A stretch of DNA of 64,000 nucleotides from Spodoptera frugiperda. Its lineage: Eukaryota; Arthropoda; Insecta; Lepidoptera; Noctuidae. The stretch lies in contig NC_064215.1 in the NCBI RefSeq assembly GCF_023101765.2, positions 4,960,001 to 5,024,000 on the forward strand. The letters run 5' to 3'. How positions within the stretch are numbered: the first letter of the stretch is position 1; every line of letters starts with the position of its first letter. Of the stretch, positions 39,001-54,000 are shown in pieces. Under the pieces are notes generated by a model. That model saw nothing but the letters and a program-made list of their open reading frames with translations. It did not search any database and was not told the DNA's origin. The position numbers and the translations under genes were made by a program.

Positions 39001-42000
39001 AGGTGTTCGAGAAGATTAGGCGCGGCAACAACGCAATATGCGGCCGACAAACCGGCCTCGATTGCGCAGAACAGCGCCACCAAGGCTGGCAGCGCCTTCC
39101 GCGACAGCTTCTTCGGGGCCCGGCAGCGGCGGCGGCGGCGGTGGCGGCGGTTGCGCTCGGCGTCGCTCTCTCGATTTAATTATTTAACTGTGAAGGCCGA
39201 TCGCCCGAGGCGGGCAGCGGGCGGTGCGCTGCGACTGGTCCAACGGGTGCGGTCCGGAAGAACGCGCAGACAGCGCGCCGCCGTCCGCTTGCCGCGCACC
39301 GCACCAGACTCCGCGGCACCGCAGCGACACATCGCACACCGACCTCACGCAACACTCAAATTTCGAAATAGACGACTTTCTCGGGTCCAGTTAGCAATGA
39401 CCATCTGACCAAATAGCGACGCTTGCGTCGAGAGCGGCCTCCAGACACGCGGACTCGAGCCTGAGCCGGTGACGATCGGCCGGCCGCCGTCCACCGCGCT
39501 GGCCGCGCCGTCGCCACTTCACTTACGAAAACTCAATGTAATCGGTGTAACCATTTTGAATATTTGTAAATCGATTTCATATCGATTGCATACATACAAG
39601 TAGATGATAGAATAACAAAGTCACTCTCCATGTCTCAATTCTAACAAATGAGTCTTAATATGAAAATGTAACTATGCTATTAAGTAATTTAATTGATTAG
39701 GATTTCTAACGGATGAGGCACCTACATGGTGCGTAAGCATGAGGTTTGCTACGTCACTGTGAGTCATATGCGCATGCGGTGAGAAATGTTGACTAGACGC
39801 ATTGTCTACAACAATGGATCACTACACTGGTTGGATTTATTATATCATGCCATAAAAACTGCGTCAAGTAGCTTCGACAAAACGACAAGAATTTGTTTGT
39901 AATATGTACGATGGCTGTAAAAACCTACTTGTAGCAAGTCATTTTATTTCGCCATTGTGTGACATACGAAAATGTCAAATAAAACTACTGCCAAACCTTT
40001 GCTTAAAGGACCTTCATTACATCTGAACAGCAATCCCATTCTGCTGATCGAATGTAATTGAGTTTCTAAAGCTTAATTCTGCCCTAATCTGTGAGCTCTC
40101 AGATAAATAAACAGATCATTAGCATAAAGCATCATTAAGTACGAATATTACTACCTAAGTAACTCAATGTATGTGGAACAAACATTTAATGTCTTAGACA
40201 CTTTGTTCTCCAAGACACGTCATATTCACGGTCTTGCATAAAAACCGTTTAATTTTATCTACAGTAGGTACATATTTAGTCAATCGATCGGCAGTGTACA
40301 GAACATTTCACAATAGCTATCTTATTGATCCACTAGAAGTGTTCAATGTAAATTGTTGAAAATGTCAACAGCGATTTCGAAAGGTGGCTAACATATACGA
40401 AACGGTGGCAAATGCGATCCCGTATCGGGCCATGCGAGTTGGCCAGAGCACTTCTTGCTCAGTCCACATTCCTCGCCCCTTGAATTCCGCACCGCAGACT
40501 ATCGTACATGTCTTTACGTTTGCTGTACCCACATTAATTTTAATATGAGCTTTTCTCTGAAATGTTATTTACGAGTAGTCTTTTTAAAGTTTATTGCTGT
40601 GCTCAAATCGACCGCTTTACGCCAGTTAGCATTATTGTTGAGGCTTCTGACCAGAAGCTCTTTCAGTGACCTCATGAAAATGTTTTTGTCTTTTCTTTCA
40701 ATGAATATTAAATCGTTTCGTGACAAATAACGAAGTCCTTTTTCCTGATCATTTAGGAAAACGATTACAGAAATATAATAAACTAGCTGATATCCGCAGC
40801 TTCGCTCGTGTGGATTACATCAGCTACCTACCAATTAAAGTTCCGTCAAAATCAGTCCAGGTATTTCAGAGATTAGCCGGAATAAAAAGAAAGGCGAACT
40901 GACAATAATTTCAATATTCTAATTTGCATTTAAGGCATATCGTATCAATAATACAATGAATCAAAACAATTACTGAAGGCTTATTTTGTCCATCACTATA
41001 TAGGTTGCACTTTTCAATTCCTATTTAGGCAAGCCAGGTGAAGTGAACAGCATCTCCTTACAAGAGCTATGCTTAGCTGCTCCGCTTAGTTGGATGTAAT
41101 TAGCGGTCAAGAATGATATAAATTGCGATGTAATTGCGTTTCATCGGGTAAATGCTTAGTTGTAAAAACGTATGATCGTTTAATTTTCCGCGGTCGCGTG
41201 CAATGTGTCTTAAGGTTGGGGTACACGGCACGAGCGGCCGGGGTCGTCGCTCGGCGCACATTCCCGGCCTACTCCGCCGCCAGGATTCCCACTCGAGCAC
41301 ATTCTTACCGCCACTGCCAGCTAAGGAGCTACGAAGTAGCCATACAGGAGCCCCGCGTTCTTCTCACTTTGGATACGTTACTTTACTTGCACAATCCAAG
41401 TGAGTTCAATATTTCAGAGGTTCTTAATTTCTTTCTTCGGTAACGGTTGTAAACTTTTTAGTCTTCAAACAGCTTGTTAAGCTCGCAGAACACAAAAATT
41501 GTTTTCAGTTTGTATGTAATCATGTACTTACACTAAAATTATGTTTCAAAAAGCAGCATCATAAAATTAATGTAGCTTTTTTAAAGATACACAGCGAATC
41601 AGTTTCCGCGTTCCTCAATAAAAGTTATTTAGCATTCTTTGAAGGCATAACGATTATGTACCGCGTTAGTTCATAAAAGTTTGTTAGCATTCTTCAAAGG
41701 CATATCCATTACCGTGTTTCGTAGCTCGTTAGTCGCGGGCTGTGCACCGGCGAAGCGGCGCCAGGGCAGCGGTTCCGAGAACACGACGGAATGCGACTAT
41801 TTACAACTTTTACCTATTTGGTAACGTTTACAATGCGTGCACGTACCACAATGCCTAAGTAACCTTTTGCTCTGACAATTTAAACTTATTTAATATGTGT
41901 TCGCTTCATGACGAGCTCAGCTTTAAGACCAATCTTTGGGCAATACGTCTTTAGAAGAAACAGAAACCGTAGCTTTGTAGATCTTAGTACTTGCAAAACT

Positions 42001-45000
42001 ATGTAGACTTTGAGAGATTTAGAGAAAACAGTGCGAGTCGAAAGAATCTGCATAAGTAATACACGTTTCTAGTTGCAGGAGGGAACATCACAAATCTCGA
42101 CGTGTAGTCGAGTTGGTCGGGCCGGCAACAGTCGCTAAATGAATTAGCCTGAACAGGAATGGGGTCGTCCAGTCTGGTTGCGTTGGCATCCGGCCTAACG
42201 ACGAGCGGGCGCATTCTCTAACCGCGCGCCATGCTCTAACTGCCGCCCGGCAAACTTGCTGCCACCATGTGAACCCTATTCCACGAACCAGTATATGGAA
42301 TGTTGTCAAACATTGATATATTATTACTCTGACAATTTGCCAAGTGATCTTTACAAAGACATTTATACATAACAATACGAAGTAGCTATGAAACATGACA
42401 ATGAATAAGAAAGCGTTATCAGAATTATGTCCGCTTTGTAAAACTGAAATGTTTTTGCATTAACATAAATATGCAAATCGCGTCTAGACAATTTGAAAGT
42501 ATTCTCTTTGTTCAAATGCCGTATTCGTGGTACGTCGCTCACCTAATAGCTATGTTTAACTTTTCTTTTAAGGGATGAGGGCGTTGACCTGTAATACCTG
42601 TAAGATACATAGTACGGCAGAATTATGTTTAGGTTTTCTTACCAGAATGCCCTCCACACGGAGAAGCCAGCGGCTTGCAGCGGTAAGCTGACAGCCAGAC
42701 CTTCAGGGAAGTTCTGGATGCCAATACCCAGCGCCAGATTTCTGTAGACAAACAAAAAGGAGGTTAAGTAAATACCAGAATAATTTTGAGGTTTATAAAA
42801 GTCTACTCCCATTCTATTATGGTGCAAACTACACAACTGAAAAAGATAAAAGGGTTAAAAAGGCTAATAACACCGTTATAACGTATGGTTTTGGTGATTT
42901 CAAGAGAGAAATCGACAATCATTACGAAAAAAATTGAGAAAAAATCGTGACCTTGTACAAATGTCACAAGTCCATTGTTTGTCCTTAGAGTCAAACACTC
43001 AAATGTTTAGATATTGAATAATGATTCATGGTACCTATCTATAAATCAATTGAAGCCTTAAAATAAAATGATTTTTCAATAGAATTCATTGAATTCAATG
43101 ACCATCATCAATTTTACAGCCATGTTATTCCAGAAATTGCATAAAACATCGAGTGCTTAATATGATGTATACAAAGCAAGAATACAAAACAAGATCATAA
43201 TCATAGGAATTTAGAATGTATACGACGGCGACGTTAACATTAAGCATGTATATCGTAACAAATAGAAGCAATAGCGGATATGTGCTGACACTGGCACATT
43301 CCTCGGCGCCGCGTCCCCCCTGCACCTACCACCCTGGCCGCGAACCGCTCTAGGAATGCGACTAACAGTACTCCACAGCCTCGGTCACCGTTAAACTCAA
43401 CTGTTCCGGCGATGCAGCTAAAACTTACCTCTCGTCATGTATTACGTAATGACGTAATAATATGCTATTCGCTGATTTCGATCGACTTACTTATAGCGAC
43501 CGTTAACTATGTCGGAGTACCAATCAAAGATTCCTTTGTAGTCGCTAACGTAACTGCTTTACAGTATTTCAGACTGCCTTCTACGAATGCATAAGGAAAA
43601 CTGTTTTCTGAGTATTAATTTCAGGGGGATCTTCGGCCAGGATATGGTGTCAGTCAATCATAAACAGACAATCACGCACAACATTGTACCTCATGCTTGA
43701 TATTTAATTGATGGTTCATTTCATTTCCTGGGGCTTTGTATTATTTTTAGTTGGGATAAGCATAAACACATAACTTTAAGAGAACTCGTGCAAGAAAGAG
43801 AAGGCATCAGAGGTGAACATTTAAGTAATATGACTTTAACGGGACACATTGAAGTGCCATGACAGCTAAAAGTACTAATAGCGACGTAAACGGAAGCCTC
43901 GGGAATTCCTGTTAAAATGGTTAAGTTAATAAACATGCATGGCGGCGCGAGCCTTTGAGCTCGGTGAAAGCTGCGTCGTGCGCGTGCGACACACCGCACA
44001 CGGTACATCGCTCATCAATTGAGTTTAAACCTCCATTCGTACCAACAAGGAAAGCTGTAGTTTACCACAAAGTATAAACGATATTGCCACAAACTGTTCC
44101 GAAGTAATAAGAGGCCAGAAGTCTTTGCTTAGCATTGGACGTCTTTCGGCTGATCATGATACTTATGTTGATGAAAATGAGAAAGAAGTCTCACTTATCG
44201 AAATTCATATCAAACTGAAGGGAAAAGACGATGACTTTCCAGTTTGGTTTTTAATCAAAAGAGCTCAAAGTAAAATAAATATAGATTGTGGACTCGTATT
44301 TCGCAAATTTAATAGAATTAATAAAAAAATATTGTCTGTTACAGATATGATGCTTCGCATTGTTTTCGAGCCGACAGTCATCGATGTTTGTGGTCTATGT
44401 AGAAATACTTTATTACTCATTCTCAACTCAAAAAAAAAAATGTGAAAAAAATAGATGTTTAATGATTTACGCTACGACTACGAGGCTTCATTTATGATTT
44501 ACCAACGACTAACTGGTAGTAGTTAATTGTAAATTCAAATTGGCTTTGTACCGTCGCTTGGCTGTTGCGCTCGACTGTAAGCCATTCAGAGAGGTATGTA
44601 AAATAAAACTTATAACTTATGCAGTGGCGGCAGAAAAAAGTCATCTTACGCTTCATCGCTTCAACTGTTTACTGTGTCACGGAAACGGTTGCGGTGCGCG
44701 GCCTATTATGTCAACCAATACCTATAGATTTTTATAAGTGAATGGAGTAACGCTGACTCCGGATACATCCGAATTCCAATTACATCACAGACGGGTCCAT
44801 TTCACTTTCCGACCTACCCGGAAGTGAATTCCTAAGCACGAGCATACGGCGCGGCCGAATTTTCAGCGACACAAGCCAAACTAGACTTTATGATACCAAT
44901 CATAGAGTTCTCACAGCGAGTCGAAGCAGAAAGTCTTCGAGGCACGCACGAAACATCGAAGCGGATGTGAACGTTAGCAGACGTCGCTCCAAAAGTGACT

Positions 45001-48000
45001 CAGTTGTGTTGCACTAGAGTGCAAATTGTGATGATGGTGAGAGCGACAGTCGCGAAAGTAGTGGCAACTTTCACGGCACGATGGGGGCGCATGAGGCGGC
45101 TGCGCGGGGCCCTGCCGACGGCCCATTGACGACACCGTGACCTACATACCGGAGCTCCATTCATACCGTGGCCTCGGCAAGCGCTGCGCACGCACAGGAC
45201 TCTAGCCCGCACACTTGCCGCTGTTACGGCGACACCGGAATTTCCATCGGCCACTTACACAACTTGTGTCAAGCGTTGTCGCAATCGGACCTACGCACTG
45301 GGCCGAGGTCGCACCACCATCACCGCACTTGTTCAATTAGAGCCTCCAATAATATGTTCAATCGACCAAAAAGTATTTTCTCAACAAAATAAAACTAGTC
45401 GTCGAACATGTAGGTAAATATAACATTAGGTAATAGCTATTAAGATACCAATTAGCTAGACCGTATAATGATAATTACATAATGTTGTTTAAATGAGAAA
45501 CTGAAACATCTGGCGGACTCAGTAATCATCTAACGCGGAGGTAACTATGTGATACTGTGTGTCACTACTTATAGGATTAACGTGAGAAGTCAATACCGTG
45601 TCTCTCACGTCCTAATTATGTCCAATTTATGTACGAAATTCGCACGTTATTAATATCTCGTACATTGGGTACTTAATTGTACAACATTCTATGGAGCTGC
45701 TAATCCTAACCATCTGTACCTCTTTATAAATCATGAATTAGCTATGTAGTGATGCATGTCTTTTAGTTTAGTAATAAGAAACGAAACAGAAGGAAATCTA
45801 TAGACATTTAGGACAGAGGAATACCTACTTCTTTATTTATTAAAATCGCTCGACACCTTGTAAAAGCTCTCGGATCACAAAATCAAACGTGCTCTTGAAA
45901 TATGTAAGCAAGTAGGTTAAGCTGTAGATAATACGTGAAATATTCTGATTTCAAATAATATATGATGTATCTAGTCAACCTTGGGAAGTGGCAATGAGAG
46001 AATTGTCGACGAGTCTTTACTGTACCTAGCGAATATAAGGTGGTAGATGAATTAGCAATACGAGGTGGTTGCGCTAGGTATCGCAGCGAGCGGGGGAGAT
46101 GTGGCGAGGGGGGCGGGGCAGGGGGGGCGCGTGGCTGCCAGACAGCGGGGCTCCGCATGGGAGGCTAGCACCAGCCTCTTGCATCGCTCGCTGCTCACCG
46201 TCGCGACAGCTTCACGCGAACGCTGCTCCACTTTGATTAAAATTGCATATTAAGACACGTTTACACGATACTTTGATCAACGTGCCAACTATCTTGAGAA
46301 TACGTTTCTGATGATCCAGAACAAATACTTTCTCACACCATAGCCACACTTTCAGAGCTCTAGATTTCTTTACAACCACAGAAGGTCCATGCATCTCAAA
46401 GATGACAAAATACAAAAGTACTAATTTTACATTAAGACAAAGACATGTTCCAAAGGTCGGAACGCATTTAGCAAACCTGTACGACTGCTAAGTCAAGTCT
46501 GTCTATGTATTACTTTGATACCGTATTACATGCTTTGAATATCAAACAAAGAAAATAAATATTGAAATTGGGTAATTAAGATTAATCACATGAAAAAACT
46601 CTATAGCAACTATACACGAGGCAGGCATATTGTAAAAAGACGTTTAGTATTTATGTTATACTAGCTTGGCGCCATAGTCTGCTTGCATAAACAAATAGAC
46701 GATTGTAACCCAATGTAGATCACTGAAACGCGTTTTGAATACAATTGTCGTCCATACAATCGTAATAGAAAACATTCAGTGTATTTGAATTGTGATCATA
46801 TTACATTCGAAAATTATAATTCCATGCATATCTAAACCAATCGAAATCAATTTCTAATCGCTCTAAGAAGCAAATAAGTAGACGCGCCGTCTGCTTAATT
46901 TCTCAATGGAAACTGTCCAGCAATTATGTAAACATGGTAGTTTAGAGTTTTTTGTTAAACTGCTGTTTCAGAAAATGACATTAAATCACACGATGGCTTT
47001 ATTTGAAACCTACCTACCTAGTAATTGTCAGCAAGTACCTACAGACAGAGGGAATGGTATGGAGGGTGGATTAAAACAATCCTTTAAATCGGCACTGTTG
47101 TGTGTAGTATGACACACCACGGAACAAACAGTACCTGATGTACCAAAACAGATTCTCAGAACGATAAAGAATATTAACCTGAATATTTAAAACTCAAAAC
47201 GCACATGTGTCGAGGTACATGTATGTTGTAACGAACACTCATGAACATTCCGAATGATACCAAACTTGCCTACTTAAACATACTATTTCCATATGAAGAT
47301 ATGTATGGAATGATTGGAATGTAATATCTATTGAATGAGAGAGCAATTAATAATCAACATTGGAAAGCGTAAAAGATTACACGAGAGCCGACGAATTCCT
47401 TTGCAGCGCGCGTTCAGTTGCGGCGTTCATCAATAGCAGGACATTAACCAACTTCACCGCGGGACAGATGAGAAGCATCAATAACCACAAACCGATTGCC
47501 AAACAAAATTTACACCGCATTCAGATCACTAACTGTAAAAAGGCATCATTAAAATGACTAATCAAACGATCGACGGTCAAGAATCTAGTAAATGTTAATT
47601 ATATGTCGGAATTTATTGAAATTATTCGAAATAAAATTAATTCTTGTTGTGATATTTAGTAAAAGAGAGGTTTGGGTCCATTTTGGATAAGTGGAAGGCT
47701 CCCACGGACCGGTCGAGGTAAGTGGTCCATCAACCTCTGCGGTGCTCGTCGGTCGCTGATCGCTCCGCTCACCGCGGTCGCTGTCGCCGATGACTGGGCC
47801 CGCACCGCGTGGAGCGCAGCCCGTCAGACGCCCTTCACTACATGCGCACATTGCACATTTTTAACCGAACAGCCATTAGAAAAAACAACAAGTGCAAATG
47901 TATTAACTCGCAAAACAAGACTTGAAGAATATTTTATTTCAATAAATTCCTAAAAAACTCCTTGATGGCTGACTTTTGCTACTCCTGATTGGTTACAAAG

Positions 48001-51000
48001 CGTGCGAACTTCAACAGTAGATTGTCATAATACATGGTCAAAAAAGACTATGAACAAATAGACGTTAAACATACTGGTCGTTTATACGAGGACTATAAGG
48101 ATAAAGTTGTTATGTTGTGCATTATAGCAGTCATAGCAGGACGCAGCCCTTGGAATTTCTGATAGCCGAAGAACGACAGATTCAAAAATGTGATCGATAT
48201 GCGAATTTGACTGACCGAACAACAAACGACGAACTGCGATTAAAAGTAGATATGCTACTATACAAATTGGAAATCCAGAAATAGGTGGCCAAACAATCTA
48301 TTTAGTTAAGCACAAAGTGGAATCGCATTGCTTTTCTCCAAGGTAACGGGACAAAACGGACCACTTTCGAAGAGTTCCGTTTAAGTTATAGCTTCAAGCG
48401 AAATCGTTACTATGCATCAAACTCGAAGACACACGAAGGAATGTGGCCGCAAACTGTTATGTTCTCTAACAATTGTACCAGAGTATAGAGCCAGTTTGAT
48501 GACGCTGATAACTTGTGAAGGTGAACAAGAAGCTGTTGCGTTGTGCTACTTCGTATTTCCTAAAGCTACAGCCACGCCATTGCCAGTTTCCACTTCGAGT
48601 CTTTTTAGGAAGACGAAGGAATGGTAATTCTTTAGTAGAGCTGGAATGTTTGCTTTTTATGCAAATAAACGTGGGGAATTGGAGATATCTAATAAGTATA
48701 CCTCTTTTATACAAAAACTTAATAAGAAAACTACTTGTTTAAGTTTGGGAATCATCGAGCTTTCAGTGATTAAACTCATCAACAAAACGCAAAACTATCT
48801 TTTATTTATCCATAGGTACTAAAACAGCTGAAGTTGAGCAATTAAATTTAAAAAATATGTAAATAGACAAGTTAATATTAAGAATAAAGGAACCTCAATG
48901 GTCTCTAAAGACAAAATACGCTTTACCGCGAATTGATCGTAAGGTTTGCAAAATTCGAACTTGCCTTGACATTGCCCAGCTATCTTGTCCTACCAAGTCC
49001 GTCGAAGTCAGTCAAGGTACTTTGTCGTAATACTCGGTAGAGCAGTTTGTGTTAAAACTAACCCTTCGGTGAAGTGCATCGAGATCGGAGTCGGCGCCGC
49101 TCGCGTCACGCGACCGCATTCCATGGCGCGGGCGCCTTCATTCATGTCGTGCGACTAGGGCTGCCAGTAAACAAACTTGAATTCCGGAATTCCACCATCA
49201 GTGTTTTGAACCTCACATGAATATATTTTTAATTTTTTGACCTTAACTCAATATACTTAACCGTACATTACAATACTTATTTGAAGTACAATCAAGTTTA
49301 AATTGAGCTATTTAACTTTCCAACACACCAAACTACCTTGAACACCTAATCTAACCTACCTAACTTATTGAATTTGAGACCGAATTTGATTGCGCAGATT
49401 GAAAAATAGCTTAATAAGTAACCCACACAACATTAAAACAAAGAATTGAGCTTATAATGTGATAAGCGCAAATTCCGCGGGACTAGATAATACGCGTAAC
49501 TGCAAGCCCTATGCATGAGCGAGAGGTCGCAATAAGACCTTTGGACGGAACGAGAAAGGCGACGTGCGCCATTACCAGTATGGGAACGCAATTCGTAGAC
49601 GCACGCGCACGTATTTGAAGCCGGACTTGCTGCGTTCCATCTCGCGCCCGTTTCCCGGCATAGCCTCGTCCCTGTCACTCACTAGGAGAATTTCCTTTCG
49701 GCGCAGTATCTACCGATGCGACTGTTTGCATACTAGCGGTGTGATTTGATCGATCGCCGGTTTCCTGTGAGAAAAACAGGTTGTTTGTCAAGTCAGGTGG
49801 TGTGGTGCCTTACCGTTAATTCTTTGTGTGTGTCCGGACCGCACGCAATGCACCTAGTATACGGACTTGTCTACTAGTTTTGTACGCAATAAACTTTGTA
49901 ACGTAAACAATAGTTGGCAGCCAAACAATTGTTAGCCTTATCTACGTACATCGCAGCTTACTCCGGTGATTGTGCTATTGCTCTGAATTTAATATCTGTT
50001 TTGAATTGAAACATATTTTTTAGACAAATAATAAGAAATTGAGAGAATATCTGTATACAGATAAAAATATGGAGTCACAAATAAAACATCGTAGAAATGT
50101 GTGCACATATGAATACGACTGTTACAAAAAGGACCTGACATGAAATTTTTAGCAGCTCCAAGTATCTAGAAACATGAAACGTTTCACGAGCAATACAAGA
50201 ATAGAGTATTGTCGCCCCGATACAGTTACGCTTAGTCACATCCGCCTATAAACATAGGTACACAATACAATAGCGAGAATTCTAAAAATAGGAGCAAAAA
50301 TGAACAATGAGACTTTCTTCTAGGAAACTGTTTCCGTCTGCGCCTCTCAAATCAATATTTTCAGATTGCTTGATAATGGCTTTGAAAGCACCACAAGGCA
50401 AAGAAACAGTAACAAACCTTACAGGCACAAGACTAGTAAATATATATCTACATATCCCTGCTAATAGGTATTTATAAATCATCATTATCGAGCAATGAAA
50501 CCCTCGCGAGATTTACAAAATGTAGTTTGAAGTTCAGAAAAGTTTTAAAAACCCATGTGGTCTTCATGCGACTAAAATAAATGATGGTAATACTGCCCAT
50601 AGTGCTCATGTTTTGTTTAATTCCATCTACAATTATAATTACACAATAATTTGTACATCACTTCAGGAGAAATTGACTGCAAGGCCGTTGAATCAAAAGT
50701 TAGATAGATAGGTACAAGAACATTAGACGACAGTTTGACAAAATTGTAGAAAAGAAATGGTAATGAGGTTTCTACAATTAAACAGGTTAGCAACGACGAA
50801 TCATTGCAGGTCCCGATTAAAGAACGTTACTTGCCGACCAAACAGTCGATTGCACTTTCGAGTATGCTACGAACAGTTTATTTTATATCACAACCTGGAT
50901 TGTTGCCAAAAATGTCACAATAAGGAGAAAAATGTAAACACAGCCGCATTCTAATTCAAAAATAAGGTCGTCTCGTCTCCCTGTCCGTGAACGAGACGAG

Positions 51001-54000
51001 GATGTCTCGCCAAAACAAAACTAGTGTTACCTACGAGTGCAGGGATTATTTCTGTGCAGACTCATTTATAAATACTTTAATGCTCTCAGACGACAAGACT
51101 AATGCTGTACAATATATTGAGACTAGTGCATACCGCGACACGATACTCACACATTTATAAAAAGCTTTCTTTCGCAAGTTTCGAAAAGTCGTAACGCAGA
51201 TATAACAGTCTACGTGCCTGCTTATATAAAACGTCTGCGTTCTTGTTTACATATACCAATATACGAAGCTCGTATAAGCCCTTTACACTATCAAAGAAGT
51301 ATATTAGCATATAAATAATGGCAATCAGTTATGCACCAGTTAGCCAGTCTTCACCATTCTCTACATGCAAAATCTACCGACCTTCAGTAGCGTTTAGCAT
51401 CACCGTGAGGCTGGAACAATTCGGAAGCCTGATTTCGCAATACTCGTGTTCGGGCCCTTTGTCGATCACATCACCTATGCAAAGGAATATGATGTCATGG
51501 CTGAGCAATATGCATAGTTATCTGACAAGTACTTGTACAGATTATGTAGGTACGAAGTACGAACGAAGGCGCCATTGCGGATTTCCTTCGGCGGTGCAGC
51601 ATTCCTCGCGAGCCTTAGTCGTTAGTCAGCATCGCGTTTTACCGATAATCGCGCGAAGGTAATCGTTCGCATGTTGAACAGGTGAATTATGAATGGGACA
51701 CGTCATTACACCCACGTGCGTGTCCGTGGAACCGCGGCCCGGTGACAGGCGCCACCGGCTGGTCACTGCGCATACCTACCAAACAATGCTTGATACTCAA
51801 TACCCATCTTAATTAATGAAGCTTCTTAAAGGAGATTACTGTTGCAAATTTAACTAAAATTGCAGTTATAGCATGATCAGCACGAACTATCACATTCCAC
51901 AGAAATAAAAGTTTCAATGACAAGCGATGAAGAATTTTATTAAACTTTTAGTGCAGTAAAAGTTTGATGACGTAATGCATAATACTGCTATGAATTCTTA
52001 AAATATGGTCCCCTTCACTCCTACTTAGTATTTAGACCAACTACTTTATAAGGCGAGGCGCCGAACCCATGCAGTTATGGAATATTGATGACAAGGTGTA
52101 TAACGTGCGAACTGAGTCATCCATTCATATCTCCAAAGAAGGCAACTGGAAACATCATTTCGGAATGTATAGGTAGATTTACTCACCAATAAGTCTTAAT
52201 AATCACAAAACTTATTCATGCCATACTTGGAAAAATTGTGCATATGAAGAGAACCGGTTCGAGATGGTAAACAATCATGAGTCATGGACATCTGCAGTAA
52301 ATAATTATTCATATACTTAATAAAAATAGTTGCGGATTTTCCTGTTACAGTCGCCGTGGTGGCATGCGACAATACCGGCGCTGCACTTGGTTGCGTCGTG
52401 ACTTATTGTTGCAGTGACGCACCTTTACACTTTATTTGAGTGATTGAATAATACATAGAACAAAAACAAGAGTGTATCTAGAAATAAATGAATTCTCTGT
52501 TAACGTCATGTTTGCTATGCAACTATACAAATTGTTTGTTACCGGTGTGTTTAATAGGCAATTAGATTGTGGTGTGACGCGGGCGCGGCCAGCATAACGC
52601 ACGCGCGTGCGTGCCTGACGTGGGACGCTGCAGCGGTGAGTACCACTAATTGATTCAGTTAAACAATGTCGTGTAAGAAACTGCAATGAATTTACGCAAC
52701 TCATGATCAAGTGCATGCGGTGCCTTTATTGGGCAAAATAAATATCAACCTAAAACCACACTTAAAATGGTAAAGCTTTAAAGAACTTTCCCGGAAATAT
52801 ATAAAACTATACTCTTCCATCCCATATTGAATAAAATACTTGTACGATTACTAAATTAGTCCGTCAGTAATGGAACTTAACGTCTCAAATGGATACCAAA
52901 GTAGGAGCCGAATGTCCGGTGCAACGGCGGCGGGCAGGAAATCGTAAAAGCTCATATAGAGCATCATTGGCGCGAGCGCATCTTCCGGTAAGGCGCTTTC
53001 CGACGTCTCGGCGCACACTTCCGCCTTATATCGTGCACTTTACGATTGAGGCCGGCGTTTACTGAACTCCTCTATTTCGGGAAATTCCATGAGAATAGTA
53101 ACTTTAGCGTAAGTAGCTTCCCCTCCATTGTTTACATAACTTATTGCCGTAAAATATTGATACTTTGGACTCGAAGCTTACGTATAGGTAAGATACTAAG
53201 AAGCATGAGATAACTAATGATAGGGAAATTAATCATAAAATGTAAGATATTTACGTTAGATATTACGCTACACGTGCATTACGACTGACCCGTTGTTTCG
53301 GGGATCGTGTTACAGATTACAATTTTCCGGTGAATTCTTGACGCAGCCATAAAGAGCGCCAATTTAACAACACGAAGTATTTTAACTGCAAGTCGAAACT
53401 AACCGAGACCGATCAGTATAATTCTAATGGCAGATGCCTCAGATTCCACGGTAGGTTACTTTAACTATCCGTTCAGGATCAAAATGTTGCGAAAAGAATT
53501 TAAATTACTAGAATGTAGGCATTAAGTTTACACGTTCCTAGATTTGATTTGATAGTGCTATAAATATTATAAATCGTTTCTTTATTGAACTCGGACTAAC
53601 CGAAGTCACCTTTCTCGAAAGCACATTTCAAACAAAGCAAAAAATGTCAATACGTACAGGCGAACACTGTTTTAGAAAGTATCGCGTTAGTAAAGAATTC
53701 GTTATGAAATAGTATGAAAAGGTATTGTTTGTGGCGGTAAAGAAAAAATGAAAAAGCAAACAGTTGCGCATTCCATTGGCTAGTGCACGTGGTACATTCC
53801 AATGGGGTCATGCACCACACGGTGCGCGCGTGCGTAAAACAAGTGCAACGTTCTCCACGAATCCGGCCCTACTACCTTCGCACATTTCACCGAAACGAGC
53901 CACGCCGGACGACGAAAGCGACGTGTCTGTATCAAATCACATCAATATTATCCCGCTAACGCTAAATGCGAAAGTATCAATGATTTTGCTCAAACTCGCG

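Larger units (their letters stand above)
36289..42642 (-). other. ZIP11 intron C-D (6.4 kb)
   Basis: GT/AG intron between exons C and D. It holds three strong GC patches (37.7-38.0, 38.2-38.4 and 39.0-39.5 kb), two of which carry exon-like plus-strand open frames. It also holds an RTE-like repeat fragment at 40.8 kb and a 55-bp tandem duplication at 41.6 kb. The rest is AT-rich with nothing recognised. Confidence 0.85.

Noticed and set aside
43423..43480. Minus-strand GAG|GTAAGT donor as an extra ZIP11 exon
   Set aside because: The frame before it does not fit the phase between exons B and C, and the family protein has no insertion there; exon B joins exon C directly as Arg-Asn-Leu.
51318..51662. 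114-codon plus-strand frame
   Set aside because: Starts with ATG but shows Ser/Arg-rich mixed sequence without domain, signal peptide or splice support; likely chance.
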